Shown here: positions 45,576 through 58,723 of the stretch, piece by piece | Numbering within the stretch: position 1 is the first letter of the stretch | How the letters are laid out: every line of letters begins with the position of its first letter | Source of the DNA: Zantedeschia hybrid cultivar | Taxonomy: Eukaryota; Streptophyta; Magnoliopsida; Alismatales; Araceae | NCBI GenBank assembly: GCA_030544215.1 | Contig: JARZZO010000004.1 | Coordinates: 48,845,980-48,909,979, forward strand | Reading direction: 5' to 3' | Length of the DNA: 64,000 nucleotides | The notes under the pieces: generated by a model | What the model saw: the letters and a program-made list of their open reading frames with translations, nothing else | What the model was told of the DNA's origin: nothing | Database searches by the model: none | Program-made: the position numbers and the translations under genes

Positions 45576-46150
45576 AAGTTGAATATGCATCCTCTTACGA
45601 GTATAGATTGACCAAAATAGTCTAATCATGGACATCCGAGCATGTAATCAAAAAAAGAAAAAAAATGACCCTCCACCATTTGTTATCTTTTATTATCTCC
45701 TCCATTTTTCTTTCGTGATGCGTATTTACATAATGGAGCTCATGCATTATAGAGTTTTATGATTTGGAGATGATATCCTCTAGAGAACTCATACATGAAA
45801 ACCTCCCAAGGCACGAAAGATATGTTTGAAAGATCTCTCTTTCATGCATTTTCACCATACTTTGAATTCCTGTCCTCCCCCATGAGGACATGTTGGTAGA
45901 CACCAATGAGACCCTTGGCAAATTCTAAGGTTTGGAGGTGTGGATTTAAAAAAAAAAAAAATAATGAACAGAAGACACCTAACAGAATTCATTTTTGGCA
46001 ACCAAAGGAAACTCCCAACGCCTCACCCCCCAACAGTGTAATCATATGGGAACTATTGAGCACTGGGTCTTGACCCTACGACATAGTTGCTTACAGTGTT
46101 CCAAATAAAACTGCGCTCTCTAACAATATCCCCAGTTTCCTAAATTTTCT
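45576..46150. other. No gene seen
   Basis: AT-rich sequence with A-runs at 45649-45665 and 45947-45962. Nothing recognisable on either strand. Confidence 0.4.
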
Positions 46151-46418
46151 GGGCCGGTTTGTTTCATGGATACAGTATTTCGTATTTCTTATATCCGGAT
46201 CTTTTATACTTAGAATAACAAGAATTTTCTTTAGACTATTTTTTCTTATTCTAAGAATAAATAATTTTTACTTTTTAAGTGAGTTAAATTATTCTACTTA
46301 TTCTGAAAATAACGTATCTGCGCCAAAAATTGCGCGTCCGCACTCTCAAACTCGGAGTCGCAGAATAAACGTCATAAATCATCATATTCGACCCCTTATT
46401 CCTAAAACAAATCGGCCC
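46151..46418. mobile_element. Small terminal-inverted-repeat element (MITE), 268 bp
   Basis: Ends are GGGCCGGTTTGTTTCATGGA and the complement GGGCCGATTTGTTTTAGGAA. TCT flanks both ends (46148-46150 and 46419-46421), a 3-base duplication as in PIF/Harbinger elements, though those prefer TWA. It has no coding capacity. Confidence 0.65.
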
Positions 46419-46421
46419 TCT

Positions 46422-47009
46422 AAGAATACTATATGTGAAGAATCATGAGGTAACAAGACAAGCTCCTGGAGTCTTGACCCCATAAAAGTATCCAATGTTA
46501 AGGCGGCACCTCATTCCTTTGCATGATACTTTTCTAGTTTCCTAGTAGTGATGTCAAAGTGGATTGGGAATTTTTAAGAAGGAACAGAGAGAAGACTAGC
46601 ATTCCTCAGAAATAAAATCCCTGGTCTAGTTGAGATGTGCAATTATAGAGTGAAATTAATCGAACAAACTCCTATCTACGTAAACAATCACTAAAACCAA
46701 TTGACATGTTTCTAGTCAGCTGGCATAGATCTAAATGACAACACAGTCCAGCATCAGGGACAAAACGTCAACTCCGAAGGCAATCTTTCAAAGATTCTCA
46801 GAAAAATATAGAATAAAGAAGGATATAGTTTGAAATGAACAGAAAGAATAATGCATCTAAAATAGGCTTCAGTAGATAAAAACTTCGAGAGTAAGAAATG
46901 ATTTGCCATGGAAAGCATCTCTATTTTTGCTAGGAATCGATTAGACTTTGAGTTCATCTATAGAATAAGCATACAGCACAGTGGAAGCGGGTGGGATGAC
47001 AGAATTAAC
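46422..47009. other. No gene seen
   Basis: Only a short minus-strand frame with no recognisable features. Confidence 0.4.
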
Positions 47010-47286
47010 GGATACGGTGCATGAACCAACCGGCTAGGTCTGTTCGCTTCACTCTGTCTTTTCTGAAAAGTTTCAGGTTCGAATTGATCGGGATCCTAAA
47101 AATTTTTATTATCATTCTATCTAAGCATGTTGTAAAAAAATCTCCCCTTGTTTGTGGAATTATTTTTTTAGAGATCAATTTAGATCCAGAATTATCACCT
47201 AATAAACTGAATCATCCGACTGCACAAAATTCTTTTTCTTATAAGAGAATATATCAAACTTTATTTAGAATTGAATCTTGGTCTTT

Positions 47287-47339
<53 letters not shown>
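47010..47339. repeat. Interspersed repeat copy 2 ending in an AT microsatellite
   Basis: Second copy of the repeat at 44165-44500, with GGTTCGAATTGAT (B-box-like) at 47074. 47290-47339 is an uninterrupted (TA)n run, adjoining the end of the repeat. Confidence 0.5.
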
Positions 47340-47341
<2 letters not shown>

Positions 47342-49914
47342 TCACTGCACCACCCCTTTGAAAAAAAAATTGATACTGTGTGCACATGTCTTTGTTGTTT
47401 TTTTCTTTTTTTTTTTGTGGTTCTTGTATTATTTCACAGTTATCTTCAAAGAAAGACTACAATTAACCTTCTGATATGTTTAATCTGAATTAAATTCAAG
47501 GCTTAAGATCATGCATGGAAGTGAATGATCCTAAACAAATTAGTTAAACTAGTCAGGTTACCATAGAGCTAAAAATCTAAAAAGTACAATATCGTCATAA
47601 CACGTCCTATTGGACCAATGCAATTTGGCCCGATGGGTGGGAGCGTCAGGCTAGGTGGGAGCCATCTACCTATCTTCCGGAATCATCCTTGGACCTCTCT
47701 CATGGAAACTTGCATGGACCTCTGTGGTCTCTCTTTGCCCGTGTTGTTTTATTCTTAATCCTTGTAATGTCCGTACCGTGATGGTTATGTTTGCTGAGCC
47801 CATGCCCTGTGACTGGCCATGCCTCCCTCCCCTTTCTTCCCATGCTGTCTCTTCTCCTGCTAGTTTGCACTTCCTGTTATCTTGTTACTTAACGAAGATA
47901 GTTTTATTATTGTCCAAAAAAATTGCCATTTGGCTAGATTAAGATGAGAATGGAAAGAATTTGATAAAAAATTTCATCGTCGATTATTTACCTAATTTAA
48001 TTATCTATAAGATGCGTGAGATGCTTGGTCAAAGTTACTTGGAACCAAGGTTTTTTGAGTTGGAGATTCATGTTGGACCGTATTTTTCAGAAACGAGTTA
48101 GATCCGATCCGATTCGAGTGGACTTGTTATGTCCGATATTTTTACAATTCATTAATAAATTTAATGATTTTAAGTTAGATCGATTAATTAATTATGAGAG
48201 TCTATTAGTGAATTTAAGTAATTTGATTTAGTTCAATTAACTTAATTATGAAAATTCATTAGTCTAATGATACTAATAAAAACAGTCCACTAACTTAATT
48301 AAATTCTGAGTTTGATGTAATAGACAATAACTTAATAAAATAATAACAAATTTATATAGAGAACCCAGATTTACGCATAATTAATATCGTTAGAAAGATA
48401 ATGAAAAGATCTATAATTTTGTATAAGACTAATTTTATTAATTCATATGTTTGAAAGGTCAAAAATATTAATGATCAATTTTAAAAAGGACTACCAATAG
48501 AAAATAAGTCTTAATAAGATTAGGATTCAAATTAGGAAAGAACGACAAGTATAATTAAAATTAACTATGACCTGAAAAATTATGTAAGACATATTTGAGT
48601 TTGATTAGAAATAGAGTACAATAAATTTAAGTATAATTAGAATTCTAATTAGTAGATAGAAAATCATAGTTTGAATCATACTCGAACTAGGATTCTGTGC
48701 AAATATTTATTTGACACCGTCCTAGTATTTGAAGTATAACTTCGTGTATAAAATTTTAAATCAGATGAAACAACTACAATTAGAAAGATAACTCAAAATT
48801 TTAAAATTTTCATGTTGATTAGTTAGAACCAGGATATCTTTAGATAGAACAAAATTTATTAGATTTTTAGAACATCATGTTAGTAAAATAAGGATAATTT
48901 TTTTATACAAAAATCTAAAAATAGTGAGATTGATAGCGTTAGAAAGATAATAAAAAAATTTAAAACTTTATAGAAGAGAGCTTTTTTAATTCATAGAAAG
49001 TCAAAAGTAAAGAAGTGGGATCAGAATAAGGTAATAAAGGCACTCGCAGAGTAAGATCAGGAACCCCGTCCAAGGAAGGCTTAAAAGGGGCATCTATAGT
49101 GATCAAAGTGCCCATAGTTGCAGCCTATTCAAAAATAATTAATTGATCTGGAATGTAAACACCGAGTAATAGTTAAATTTATGACCTCTCCAAATGAGAA
49201 AGTCATGAGATATCAACTAGCTGGGACAAGTTTCTAGCAGTATCTTTCTCATCAAGTCCCTTTGTAACTTCCTGGGCACATAAAAGAGGAGAGACCTCTG
49301 AAGCAAACAACGAGATCTTTTTCCCACTTCAGGTGCACACTAATTGTTCAGCACCAGCTAACGGTTTTCTTCCTTTTCGAGTCCAATAGTGGGATTGGCA
49401 GTGGTTCCCAACTCTTTACATTCACAAAAAGGTTCTCTACACCTTGGTGTAGCGCATCTACTAATAAGAGAATGTAACCAGTTTTTATCACAGGGTGCCT
49501 GACAAGTCATATGAAAGTAGTAGCATACTTGTATTAACAAGCAAAATTAGGTCATTACATAGAGGATCTAGTTCCTACAAAAAGGAGTGGGTTTTTGGGG
49601 TTGGAGGTAAGCAATAGCATCCAACATTCTACACAAGGGAGTATGTCACCAACAGGCTACGCAGAGAAGATGAAAATGACAAAAGAAAAGATTTTCGACC
49701 AAAAAAAAGAAAATACAAAAAAAGAAGGCACATTGAAGTATCCATTGTGACTCCTCCACACTCCCATAGAGTTTAGTGTTTCAAACACTGGCACAACACT
49801 CGACATCCTTTGAGAGGGGGGTGGGCCCTGTGCTCCTTGTCCACAAACATTCCCTTTTGGGAAGTGGAGGTCTGCTTTTAGAGAGAGGTTCAGTCTTCCT
49901 CCTTTATTGCTCTT
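47340..49914. other. AT-rich intergenic sequence with old repeat fragments
   Basis: No gene recognised. The phrase GTTAGAAAGATAA recurs near 48390, 48782 (partial) and 48948 with similar AT-rich followers, suggesting an old LTR fragment. 47600-47940 is less AT-rich but shows no family. Confidence 0.4.
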
Positions 49915-50115
49915 CTTTTTTTGAGCAGTAGCCCAATGGTATTGGGCGAAGGTCCCAACTCCAGAGGAGGAGGGTTTGAGCCGACCCGAAGTCAAATCGA
50001 TTTAAACCTCAAGGAGGTAGGAAGTGCACTCGAAGTGAGAAGACCACGCAACAAGGCACGAGAAGGCCGCCGAAACGGGACGAGAAGACTGCCCAATGAG
50101 TGAAAATTCCGCAAG
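49915..50115 (+). repeat. tRNA-related SINE-like repeat, copy 2
   Basis: TAGCCCAATGG (good A-box match) and, about 46 bases later, GGGTTTGAGCC (B-box-like), then AGGCCGCCGAAACGGGACGAG shared with 44585-44780. The spacing is that of a tRNA internal promoter. Confidence 0.5.
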
Positions 50116-51339
50116 ATGACTCCCTCCTTTATTGCTCTAGTTCAAAGGAAGGAGGACTTCTTGATGCAAACCCTTCCTCAAGACTTAAAGTTTGCATAGA
50201 CAACTACTAGAAATGTAATCATCTACGCATTATTCTTAGATTAATGTATTGTCACATTTATCCCTCAAACTAGTTGTGGTTGCATAGACAACCATTAGAA
50301 ATATAATCATTTATACGTTATTCTTACATTAATGTATTTATATTAATATATTGGAATTTTTGTAAGTAAACCCCTAAAAAATCTCTTATATGAAAAAAAC
50401 CCCTATATGAATGCTATATACGTAGAAAACTCACTACGATCAAGTAAAGGCCCTCTTATAAAATACATATATATATAAAACATTCTATATAATCATTGAG
50501 ATTTATTTCGGAACAAAAATAAAGTGTAGAGAATCTTCTGCATACATATATAAGTACAGGGGTTTTTAGATATGCAAAATTCTTTAGGCTGCTGTTTGCA
50601 AGAAATCCTAATATATTTATCCCTCACATTGTCTGGGACCTTGTGCTTCTTGTCCACAGACATTATTCTTATGTTAATATATTTACATATCTGAGAAGAA
50701 TATCTAGGCAATGGTACTGGGAATACAACTTCTTTTGCAGTCAAACTTTTGGGGCTGAGGCAAGGGGGACCCAAGGTTAAAGAAGCCATCTGACAACTCT
50801 GGTCAAGCAAGTACTCCCCACACATATATGACAACTCATAGAAGCTCAGGCATGCCTTATGAACAGAGGATGCAGGGTTTCTAGTCTCTTTTGTCTTCCA
50901 AGTCTCTGCAATTTTCTACTGTTTTGGCTGCGCCAATTTAAATTGTAGGATTTGAAAAAAAATTGAAAGAAACTTGTTTATTTTTAAAGAAAATGGCTTT
51001 TTAGTTTTTGACTATTCAATTTTTTGCATATAAAATATTCAAAGTTTGTATGATTTTTGAAGATGTCAGAGAGACAGGTAGTTTTTGGGGACAAAAAAAA
51101 GAGTTATCAGATTGTAATGACCAGGATGTTATTTTATCATGAATAGATTGAAAGTAAAATGCTCGAACTTGTCGAAAAGCTAGTGAAAAAGACGGGCATC
51201 AATGCCAACTCAACTAAAAATCTGTTTCATCTTTTTAAGTGAATCACAGAAATTTCCACATGTATGAATTATAACAATCAATGAAAAGATGTCACAAGTT
51301 TACATCTCATCCTACTATAAAAAGACGGGATAACGTACA
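50116..51339. other. No gene seen; short spaced duplication
   Basis: GCATAGACAACTACTAGAAA... at 50194 recurs at 50282 (88 bases apart, about 55 bases alike), with a weak third trace near 50658. The rest is AT-rich without recognisable features. Confidence 0.45.
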
Positions 51340-51347
51340 CCTCATCT

Positions 51348-51998
51348 TAGGACTGCAAACGGGTCAAAGACGGAAACAGAAATAAGTATTTCCACTTCCA
51401 TTTTTTATATAGATATTAAAATAAAAGTAAGAACAGAAATGCATGCATCCAATTTCGCATTCATTTTTTATACGAAAACGAAAACGAAAATAGGAGTATT
51501 TATTTCCTATAAGACATATACAATGTGAAACTTCTTATAAGTCAGATGTAATGTATTTCACCTCTCATCGAGTATCATGTAATGTATATATAATGTGATA
51601 TCTACTATATTAGGTTAAGATAGTATCTCTTTTGTTTAATATTATATTATACAAAAATAAGAGTGAAGATCTTATCCCCCTCAATGAAAGTACCATCATG
51701 TATTAAGCTAAAATATTAATATTGTGCATCTACTTGATTTGAAATTGAAGTTCAGATCCTTGATGTGACAGGAGAAAAATATGACTAATAATATATTATC
51801 AGAATAAATATGAAAAAGCGAACGTGAAAATGAGTATTTTCACTTTTACATGTATTATTTATCAAAAAATTCGGATTCAAAAGCACTTCAGAATCAGAAT
51901 GAGAAAAAGAAAACCTCTTTATTCTTATTTTCACATCCATTTTCAAAACATCAAAAGCAGATCGAGAATCAGAATTCTGAGTGCCATATGCAATCCTA
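51348..51998. mobile_element. Non-autonomous hAT-type element, 651 bp
   Basis: Ends TAGGACTGCAAACGG and, inverted, TAGGATTGCATATGG. A perfect 8-base duplication CCTCATCT flanks it (51340-51347 and 51999-52006). TIR start and duplication length are typical of hAT. No transposase remains. Confidence 0.8.
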
Positions 51999-52006
51999 CC
52001 TCATCT

Positions 52007-54180
52007 TCTTATTTCTGACTGACATATAAAGACCTAAAGAAAGCCATCTAGACGATCTCATGTCCCTACAAACTAGGGGTAGAAGAAGCACCCACCGCCG
52101 GCAGCCGTCCCCAGTAGAACACATTCCTGTTGTCCTCCATCATGGGGACACGGCAGAGTTAAGAAAAGGCAGACGCCGCCCTCAACCATATGCTACGATC
52201 ACGCGCATACATAACTAATGCCCGAGGCCTACCGACCGCCGCTTTGTTGCCCCCCGGCGACCGGAAAGTAGTAGTCCTGTTCAAATCCCGGTTCACGACC
52301 CGACCCAGAAAAATGGGGATTTTGTAAGTGTGCCGGAATCTTCTTTCTTGCACCTGTCCGTGGAAACAGGGAATCATAAGTTCTCAAGGGATGTTTGCAT
52401 ATATATCTTTTAAAAGATATCGTATTCTCATTTATACCATCAACTCTCAGATGTTGTATTAATATCTTTGAATCTGAAAAATGTTACCGTTATGCCTCTC
52501 CGTTGATATAACGTGAACATCAACTAGTCGAATATGTCAAAAAGATTTCATAAATTTTGTTGTATCGTCACAACTCTTTTGCTTTCTTCATGTAATTATT
52601 TTAGACCGGAAGTTATATATATTCTCTTCGTGAGTCCGGCCTACAAATTCACGGAATAAATATCTTCTTTGGTATAATTAATCATGGAACGTAAAATTTT
52701 TAGATCTAAGAGTACGCTCCTCAGAGAAAAGTTCTTATACCGTTGAGTCAAAAGTTGTTAGCATCTTAATCATTTTCTCTTTTGGTCAATGGCATAATGG
52801 GTGGGCGCAGTCCCACGACCCGTGATGCAGTGGACACCTCTCCCCACCTGCTGCCGAGAGGTCCCACATTCCACCCATTGCACGCGGACGCGATTGCGTA
52901 TTTATTCGCCTCTCGTGTGAGCTTCTTTCTCTCCATAAATTTGGAGGAATTCTCGTGGTTTTCGGCAATTTCGAACTCTGTTCATTAGAGCATCAACCAT
53001 TGGACTACACTGTTCCAAAAAAAAAAAAAAAAAAGGATGGGCACAGAATCTCCTGCTCCATGAGACACAGATCGAACATGGGTTTCCTAATTTTAAGATT
53101 GGTGTGCACAAAGTCAGCTTTTCATCCTTGTTTAGATGATGATTATGTTCTTTCTTTTATGAGCTAAGATTGCATTTGGTAACACTGAAGATCACTTAGG
53201 TCCGACAAGGACACCATTAACAAGCACAAATTAAGATCAGTGTTACAACCGTGAGCAAGATTTTGACAGGGAGGAATGCCCACAAATTAAAAGACCAAAA
53301 ATTACGGCCACCGAGACATGCATGCCTCACGGACACCATGCATTAGAACAATTTCATCTCTTTGAATTTTATATATACCTTCAGTCGTAGCATCCGAAGA
53401 TATCGAGACAAGCTTAGAGATCTCCTCGTGAGCACTAGTTGACTAGTCAAACGTTTGCCCGGATTTGCAGGTAAACATGCATCCGGTTTAGGGTTCCTGT
53501 CGGGCTTGTTGGTACGTGACATGTAGTGTGGGTGAGGGAGGGGTGGTTGTTAATAATATTCTCTGATGTCCGTGGGAAATAGACATCGGAGAATATATAG
53601 AACCTTATTCAGAAAGGAAAAAAACATATTTGTTTCTGAAGTTCTTAGGAAAATCGCCAGAAAATAAAGAAACGCGTCTTTGCATATATATGTGTGTGTG
53701 TGTGCACACATTGTGTGGAAATAAATAAATAAATATATATATATATATATATTAAAATATTATAATAACAAAAATGTGATGATAACATGATATATATCAT
53801 GTAAATTAATTAAAAATTCAAACTAATTATAAATAACTAATCAACAATAAAAGTGAGGGGGGGGGGGGTGAGAGATTATTCTGAGTATCTGAAAAATATT
53901 TTTCAACTATCATGTTTATCCATGTGCTAAACATGTGAAAATTGACAATGAAAATAAAGTACAAAAAAAATTAGGAATACAGTGAAAATAAGGTACAAAA
54001 AATATTAGGAATTGCGAACACCCCCTATGAGAGTTTGAGTAGATGCTGCAAGGGGATAGTGGTGAGGGAAATGGTTGCCCACCTTTGAAGCGTCAATTAG
54101 AGTGGGAGTTTCCTACTACAAAAAATTCTCTCGTAGACACCGGCTCTTAGGATGTCCAACGATAGCTAACAAAGATAGAA
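52007..54180. other. Intergenic sequence with microsatellites, no gene recognised
   Basis: 52080-52380 is GC-richer and holds a 72-codon minus-strand frame without known features. An A-run sits at 53017-53034, (TG)n near 53690-53704, (TA)n at 53733-53752 and a G12 run at 53857-53868. Confidence 0.4.
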
Positions 54181-54188
54181 GCTCTATT

Positions 54189-54793
54189 TAGGGGTGTTCA
54201 CTGTCCGATTTAAATTGAAAAGTCAAATCGAATCGGCCAATTTGGTTTGATTTGAACTTCTGAAAAAATTTTAATTTGGTTTCAAGAAATTTGATTTGAT
54301 TTCATTTCTCTTGTTCATAAATCAAACCAATCTGAATAAATCGAATTACCTTAAAAAGGCACAATATAAGTATTAAATTCTTAAATAAGTGTGATTTTAT
54401 GTATAATTACAAGATATAAAATTTTAAATTATTTTTAAATAATACTTTTTAGATTGTCATCTTATATAAAAAAGGCGTTGAGTTCTCAATAAAATAGGAT
54501 GTTTAACTATGATGGTCTATTTCGAGACTTAAATCTTCAAATAAATTTTAAATAATATTTTTAATAATTATTTTTAAAAAATAATGTTGAAGTAGATTAT
54601 TTAACTATAGTGACCCATTATAAGGCCCAAACCACAAACCAAAACGACCCAAATCGAATTATTTCGGTTTACCTTGGTTCGGTTTCAAATTATTACGGTT
54701 TGATTTGATCCAATTTGACTCTCTACTTTGGTTTAATTTTATTTTTAAAATTTTACCCTTAAATCAAACCAAACCAAATCATGAACACCCCTA
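54189..54793. mobile_element. Non-autonomous hAT-type element, 605 bp
   Basis: Termini TAGGGGTGTTCA and TGAACACCCCTA are perfect inverted repeats. Flanks GCTCTATT (54181-54188) and ATTCTATT (54794-54801) match at six of eight bases. The subterminal regions are rich in AATCAAACCAAACC-like phrases in opposite orientations. No transposase. Confidence 0.75.
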
Positions 54794-54801
54794 ATTCTAT
54801 T

Positions 54802-55742
54802 CTTAGAGAGCGAGAGAGTTGCTCTAATCTTTGTAATTTTTTGAACCTTATACTAGCGCCTCACGTCTCTGTCTTTCTTTTTGAAAAGTTCTTGCCACAA
54901 TGGCAGTACTCAATTCATAGAAATTAGAGAGAACACTCCCATGCAAGTTCCAGACCTGAATGCCACTAAACACACTTCCCCTAAGGGCCGCCTCTTTTGT
55001 GTCTCATGTCCCTAATGTAACTATCAGAGTATGTTAAGTTATGTGATTAGGGTATCTAAAGGATGTTGACTAATATAATGAACAGTTGAGATCATGAGAT
55101 GTCGAAAAAAGTAAAAGGACAGAAAGGATAAAAGGATTTGGAAACTGATGTACCTTTATTTTTATTCTTTTTAAAGGATAAAGACTATATCTTTATCCAA
55201 AAAGAGAAAAAAAAGTTTACCCTTATCCTTCCTTTAAGCTTTCCGATGCCATGGAGAAAAGGATACCTTTTGGGGATTATTGCATGTATAATCCCATAAT
55301 CTACCATCTTCACACTTATACCCCTAACTCTCATGTATTGTTAAAAATACCCCTATAAACTCCACAGTCATTGCAGCCATGCCCCTGCCGTTATAGAACC
55401 GTTAACTTCTAATGGATATTCGTGGAATATGTAGATAATAGAGATGGAGGCCCCCAAGGAGGTAGAAGAGCCGATGAAGGGGGAAGGACAGCGAAGCTGG
55501 TGTGGTGGACAAAATGGAAGCAACAGTGGATCCTCTCACATGCTCCACTGCTTGCCATCTTTGCCACCTTCTCCGAGACCTCCTTCACAAACCCCTCTCC
55601 CAAACCCTAGTCACCCCCGCCGTCATCCCTGGTGACCCCGCTGCTTCCAACAATCCCTTCTCTCCTTCCTGAAAGACACCAATTCTTTTCCCAAATCTAG
55701 AGAGAGAGAAAGAGTGGTCAAAGAGTGGAACTATGTACATAT
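54802..55742. other. No gene recognised
   Basis: 55440-55640 is GC-richer and open on the plus strand for about 60 codons, without a known family. Confidence 0.4.
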
Positions 55743-56400
55743 TTAGATGGGAAGCTGGAAGGAGAGAAAGCAGAGGTTGCCATCGAGGTGCGTGATGGTG
55801 TTGAAGGGAATGATCCCCTTAAGTAGGTCCTCTATCAAGAATAGCGCGTCCTCTAGCACTTGAATCCCATCCAGCCTCAACTTTGCCACCACGTATGAAC
55901 CCCCCCCCCCCCCCTCCACTGTCGTCCCTAGAGACCTCCCCCTATACTCGATCCCCACCGTTACACTGTCGTAGTCTAACGCGAACATCACCCGATTCCT
56001 CATCATCACCTTCACGTCCATCGCCACCAACATCCCCTTGTGCTTCAATGACACCTTTATCAACTTTAGCTTCAGCTTGTTTAGACTCCAACCTTACATC
56101 TAGGTCCAACAACCATAGCACAAAGACAGCACTCCCCAGGAGGATCCCCGCCAAGAGCAAAGCGTGGAGGGCTGCGGGTGGGGCACCCGTGCCGCCATAG
56201 CATCGGCTGGGGCGTCCTGCAATTCGGTGCCAACTGCCGTCCCAATAGAGCGAGATGAAGGGGTAAGGCCAGCGGTGGCTCCTTCGAGTAGTCGCTGACA
56301 GGAACGCTGTAAAACATCGCCGGCGAAGAGATCGGAAGGGAATGGCTACCCATATCGGAGGAGGAGGGGGTGAGGGCAGAGCGGGCGATGCAAGAGGGAG
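55743..56400 (-). pseudogene. Frame-broken LEA-2 / NDR1-HIN1-like relic
   Basis: Read on the minus strand across frames: a possible start MGSHSLPIS near 56355, then a hydrophobic segment in another frame (LLLAGILLGSAVFVLWLLD), then after a further shift a C-terminal part with FALDYDSVTVGIEYRGRSLG, VVAKLRLDGIQVLEDA and GIIPFNTITHLDG. The layout of one membrane segment followed by a beta-rich domain with YDS...YRG..LG fits LEA-2/NHL proteins, membrane proteins linked to stress and defence. The frame stops at FQLPI, and a C15 run (55900-55914) lies in the coding part. The family call rests on pattern memory. Confidence 0.5.
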
Positions 56401-56421
56401 GAGGCAACCCCGCTGCTCTGG

Positions 56422-56424
<3 letters not shown>

Positions 56425-56489
<65 letters not shown>
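56425..56489. repeat. (CT)n microsatellite
   Basis: About 65 bases of uninterrupted CT, 25 bases upstream of the LEA-2-like relic in its own orientation. Confidence 0.95.
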
Positions 56490-56493
<4 letters not shown>

Positions 56494-58723
56494 ACACTTT
56501 AACAAATGGACCTAACAGCAATGACATGGCTGCAACGACTCTGGGGTTTACATAAGTATTTTTTACAATATATGAGAGTTAGAGGTATAGGTGCAAATAC
56601 GATAGATTACAATAATATACATGCGAAAATCCCTAATTCTTATCCTCTGACGTACCTACACGCAACCCCTTGCGTGGAGAGGAACGAATCTGCAGGATAT
56701 AATGTAAATAGTAGCTCCCAAAAAATGAGATTTAAATTCTCTCAGTCATGGACTTGTTGACCAAGTACACCACAATTTGTTGAGACATTTTACAACAAAA
56801 GCGTATATTATCTCCCTATTACCAGGCACCGTCCCATAGTTTGGAGGATACATAGTTAAATATGGAGGGCATTATACGTCAAAAATACGTTCGGTGTAAA
56901 AAAGAAGTATTAAACATTTTTGTATCGTATGTGAATAAACAATTGGTGTAAAAAAAACGAGTATTTTTCTCTTTCTTTCAATTCAGTGCAATGTATGGGA
57001 ATTTTATTCAGAAATTCAGAAGTACGTGAATTATATGTATACAAAACCGTATTTAACTATGGGAGGAACTCACCATGAAAGGGAAAAAGCCGAACGAGGA
57101 TGGCCATGAGTCCATGACAGCTTGCTGCTATATACAAAGCAGTGGAAGCAGCACTACGGCGACAGGAAACTAGCCAGCAAGAGCCACTTAACAAGGAAGT
57201 TTGGGTAAACAGGTGAGAAGAGGAATAGATGAACCTAAGCATAAGCATCCAGGCCCCCATTTCCCAAGGAAATGAATGCCAGAGTAATACTTGCTCGCAC
57301 CAGGGGCAGTCCAGCAACAAGCTGCACTACACAGTGCGGTGTTGGATTGTGCACTCGTGCGATGTGACAGCTCGGATCATGTGAATATGCAATCTCATTT
57401 TCTTTCAAATTTAAAAATGAAATGGTAACAGATGACCCTCAACTTGAAAAAAAAAAAAAAAAAAAAAAAACATTAAGCCACGACGATTTGGTGGCGGCAA
57501 CAGCACTAAGTGCCGTACAGCAAGAATTACTCTTAGAAACAATAGCACTCCTCGTCTTTTTCCTTGGATGGAGGTTGGATACTCCGTACCTATTATGGTG
57601 CGGTGGCCTCAGGCGAGCTACGACTCTGCAAGCCTGCTGGACACCTAGTCAAGTTACTGTGACACTCCTCTTTTAGCTTTGACACTGATGGAATTTATTC
57701 AAAACCCAGTTTGGAACTTTACTCGTGCACTTTAAACGATCAACACTAAAGTTTTCGAAATGAATTTGGAGTCTTGTATACAGGGCGTGAACAAGTTCAA
57801 TCATGAACATAGGCCTTGTGCCAATCTTCAGGTCGATGGGTGGAACCTACCAGGATTGGGCAATAACTCGATCATATCGTTTCGATAGGATCCAGAGAAA
57901 TGATCATCTTGGATATCCAGCTTTGTATAATAGGTAGTTCCAGACAAAAGCAAAAGTCCTTCACGGACAACATTTCCTTAAAACAACGGTCCACTGTATA
58001 GTTTTGATAACTATCATGAACATGACATTCTAACCATACGCAAACTGAACTTCCGTAAGCTAATTTTCTACTTGTCAATAGGCGTCATGGGACCGTTGAT
58101 AGATCCCCTCCTGTCCAAAGTAGTCCTCCAAGGTCTCCCGCAGTATGCCATAGAGAAGATACTAGACAAATAGCCACTGAGAAAACTTTTGTCATTCACA
58201 GGACCAGATTCATGGAATAAGGCTGTGACAATGACAAGTACGATAATGATAGTTACAATCATTACTAGACGACACAACCATGATGATGGTTGTCGCGATC
58301 ATTACTAGATGACAAAATGTACCAAAAAAAGAAAATAAACTCGAGGCGCCAAGTTTATGTCAGATGGATGTGGAGTTGCAACTAGAAAGATAAGAATGAA
58401 GAGAGTAAGGACACTGATGTCACCATGCGATCCTCTTCTCAATCAATCAAGAGTGACGTGAAAGATTGACTGAAAGATAACACCTTGTTGGATCTCAACT
58501 CTTAAGATGCTGTAAATTAACTGTTATCTATCGAGCATTCACATTAAAATGAGGAAAATCACAGTGATAATATGTATTTGATCAAACTTTCTTCACCTGA
58601 CAATTTTGTATAAACAAACTACCCAGGTAACCGCAAAGATGTGAATTCCTTGGCAGTTACTATATTTTCTTATTGACCTGCTAACTGGTGCTTGAGCTTG
58701 TAACCGTTGCATACGTTCATTTT
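56490..58723. other. Intergenic sequence left of the phosphatase gene
   Basis: An A24 run lies at 57447-57470. Short frames near 57872-58277 have no recognisable features. The part near 58600-58720 is presumably 3' UTR of the phosphatase gene. Confidence 0.4.

Noticed and set aside
52159..52377. 72-codon minus-strand frame in a GC-richer patch
   Set aside because: No recognisable motif, splice signal or neighbour; kept only as intergenic sequence.
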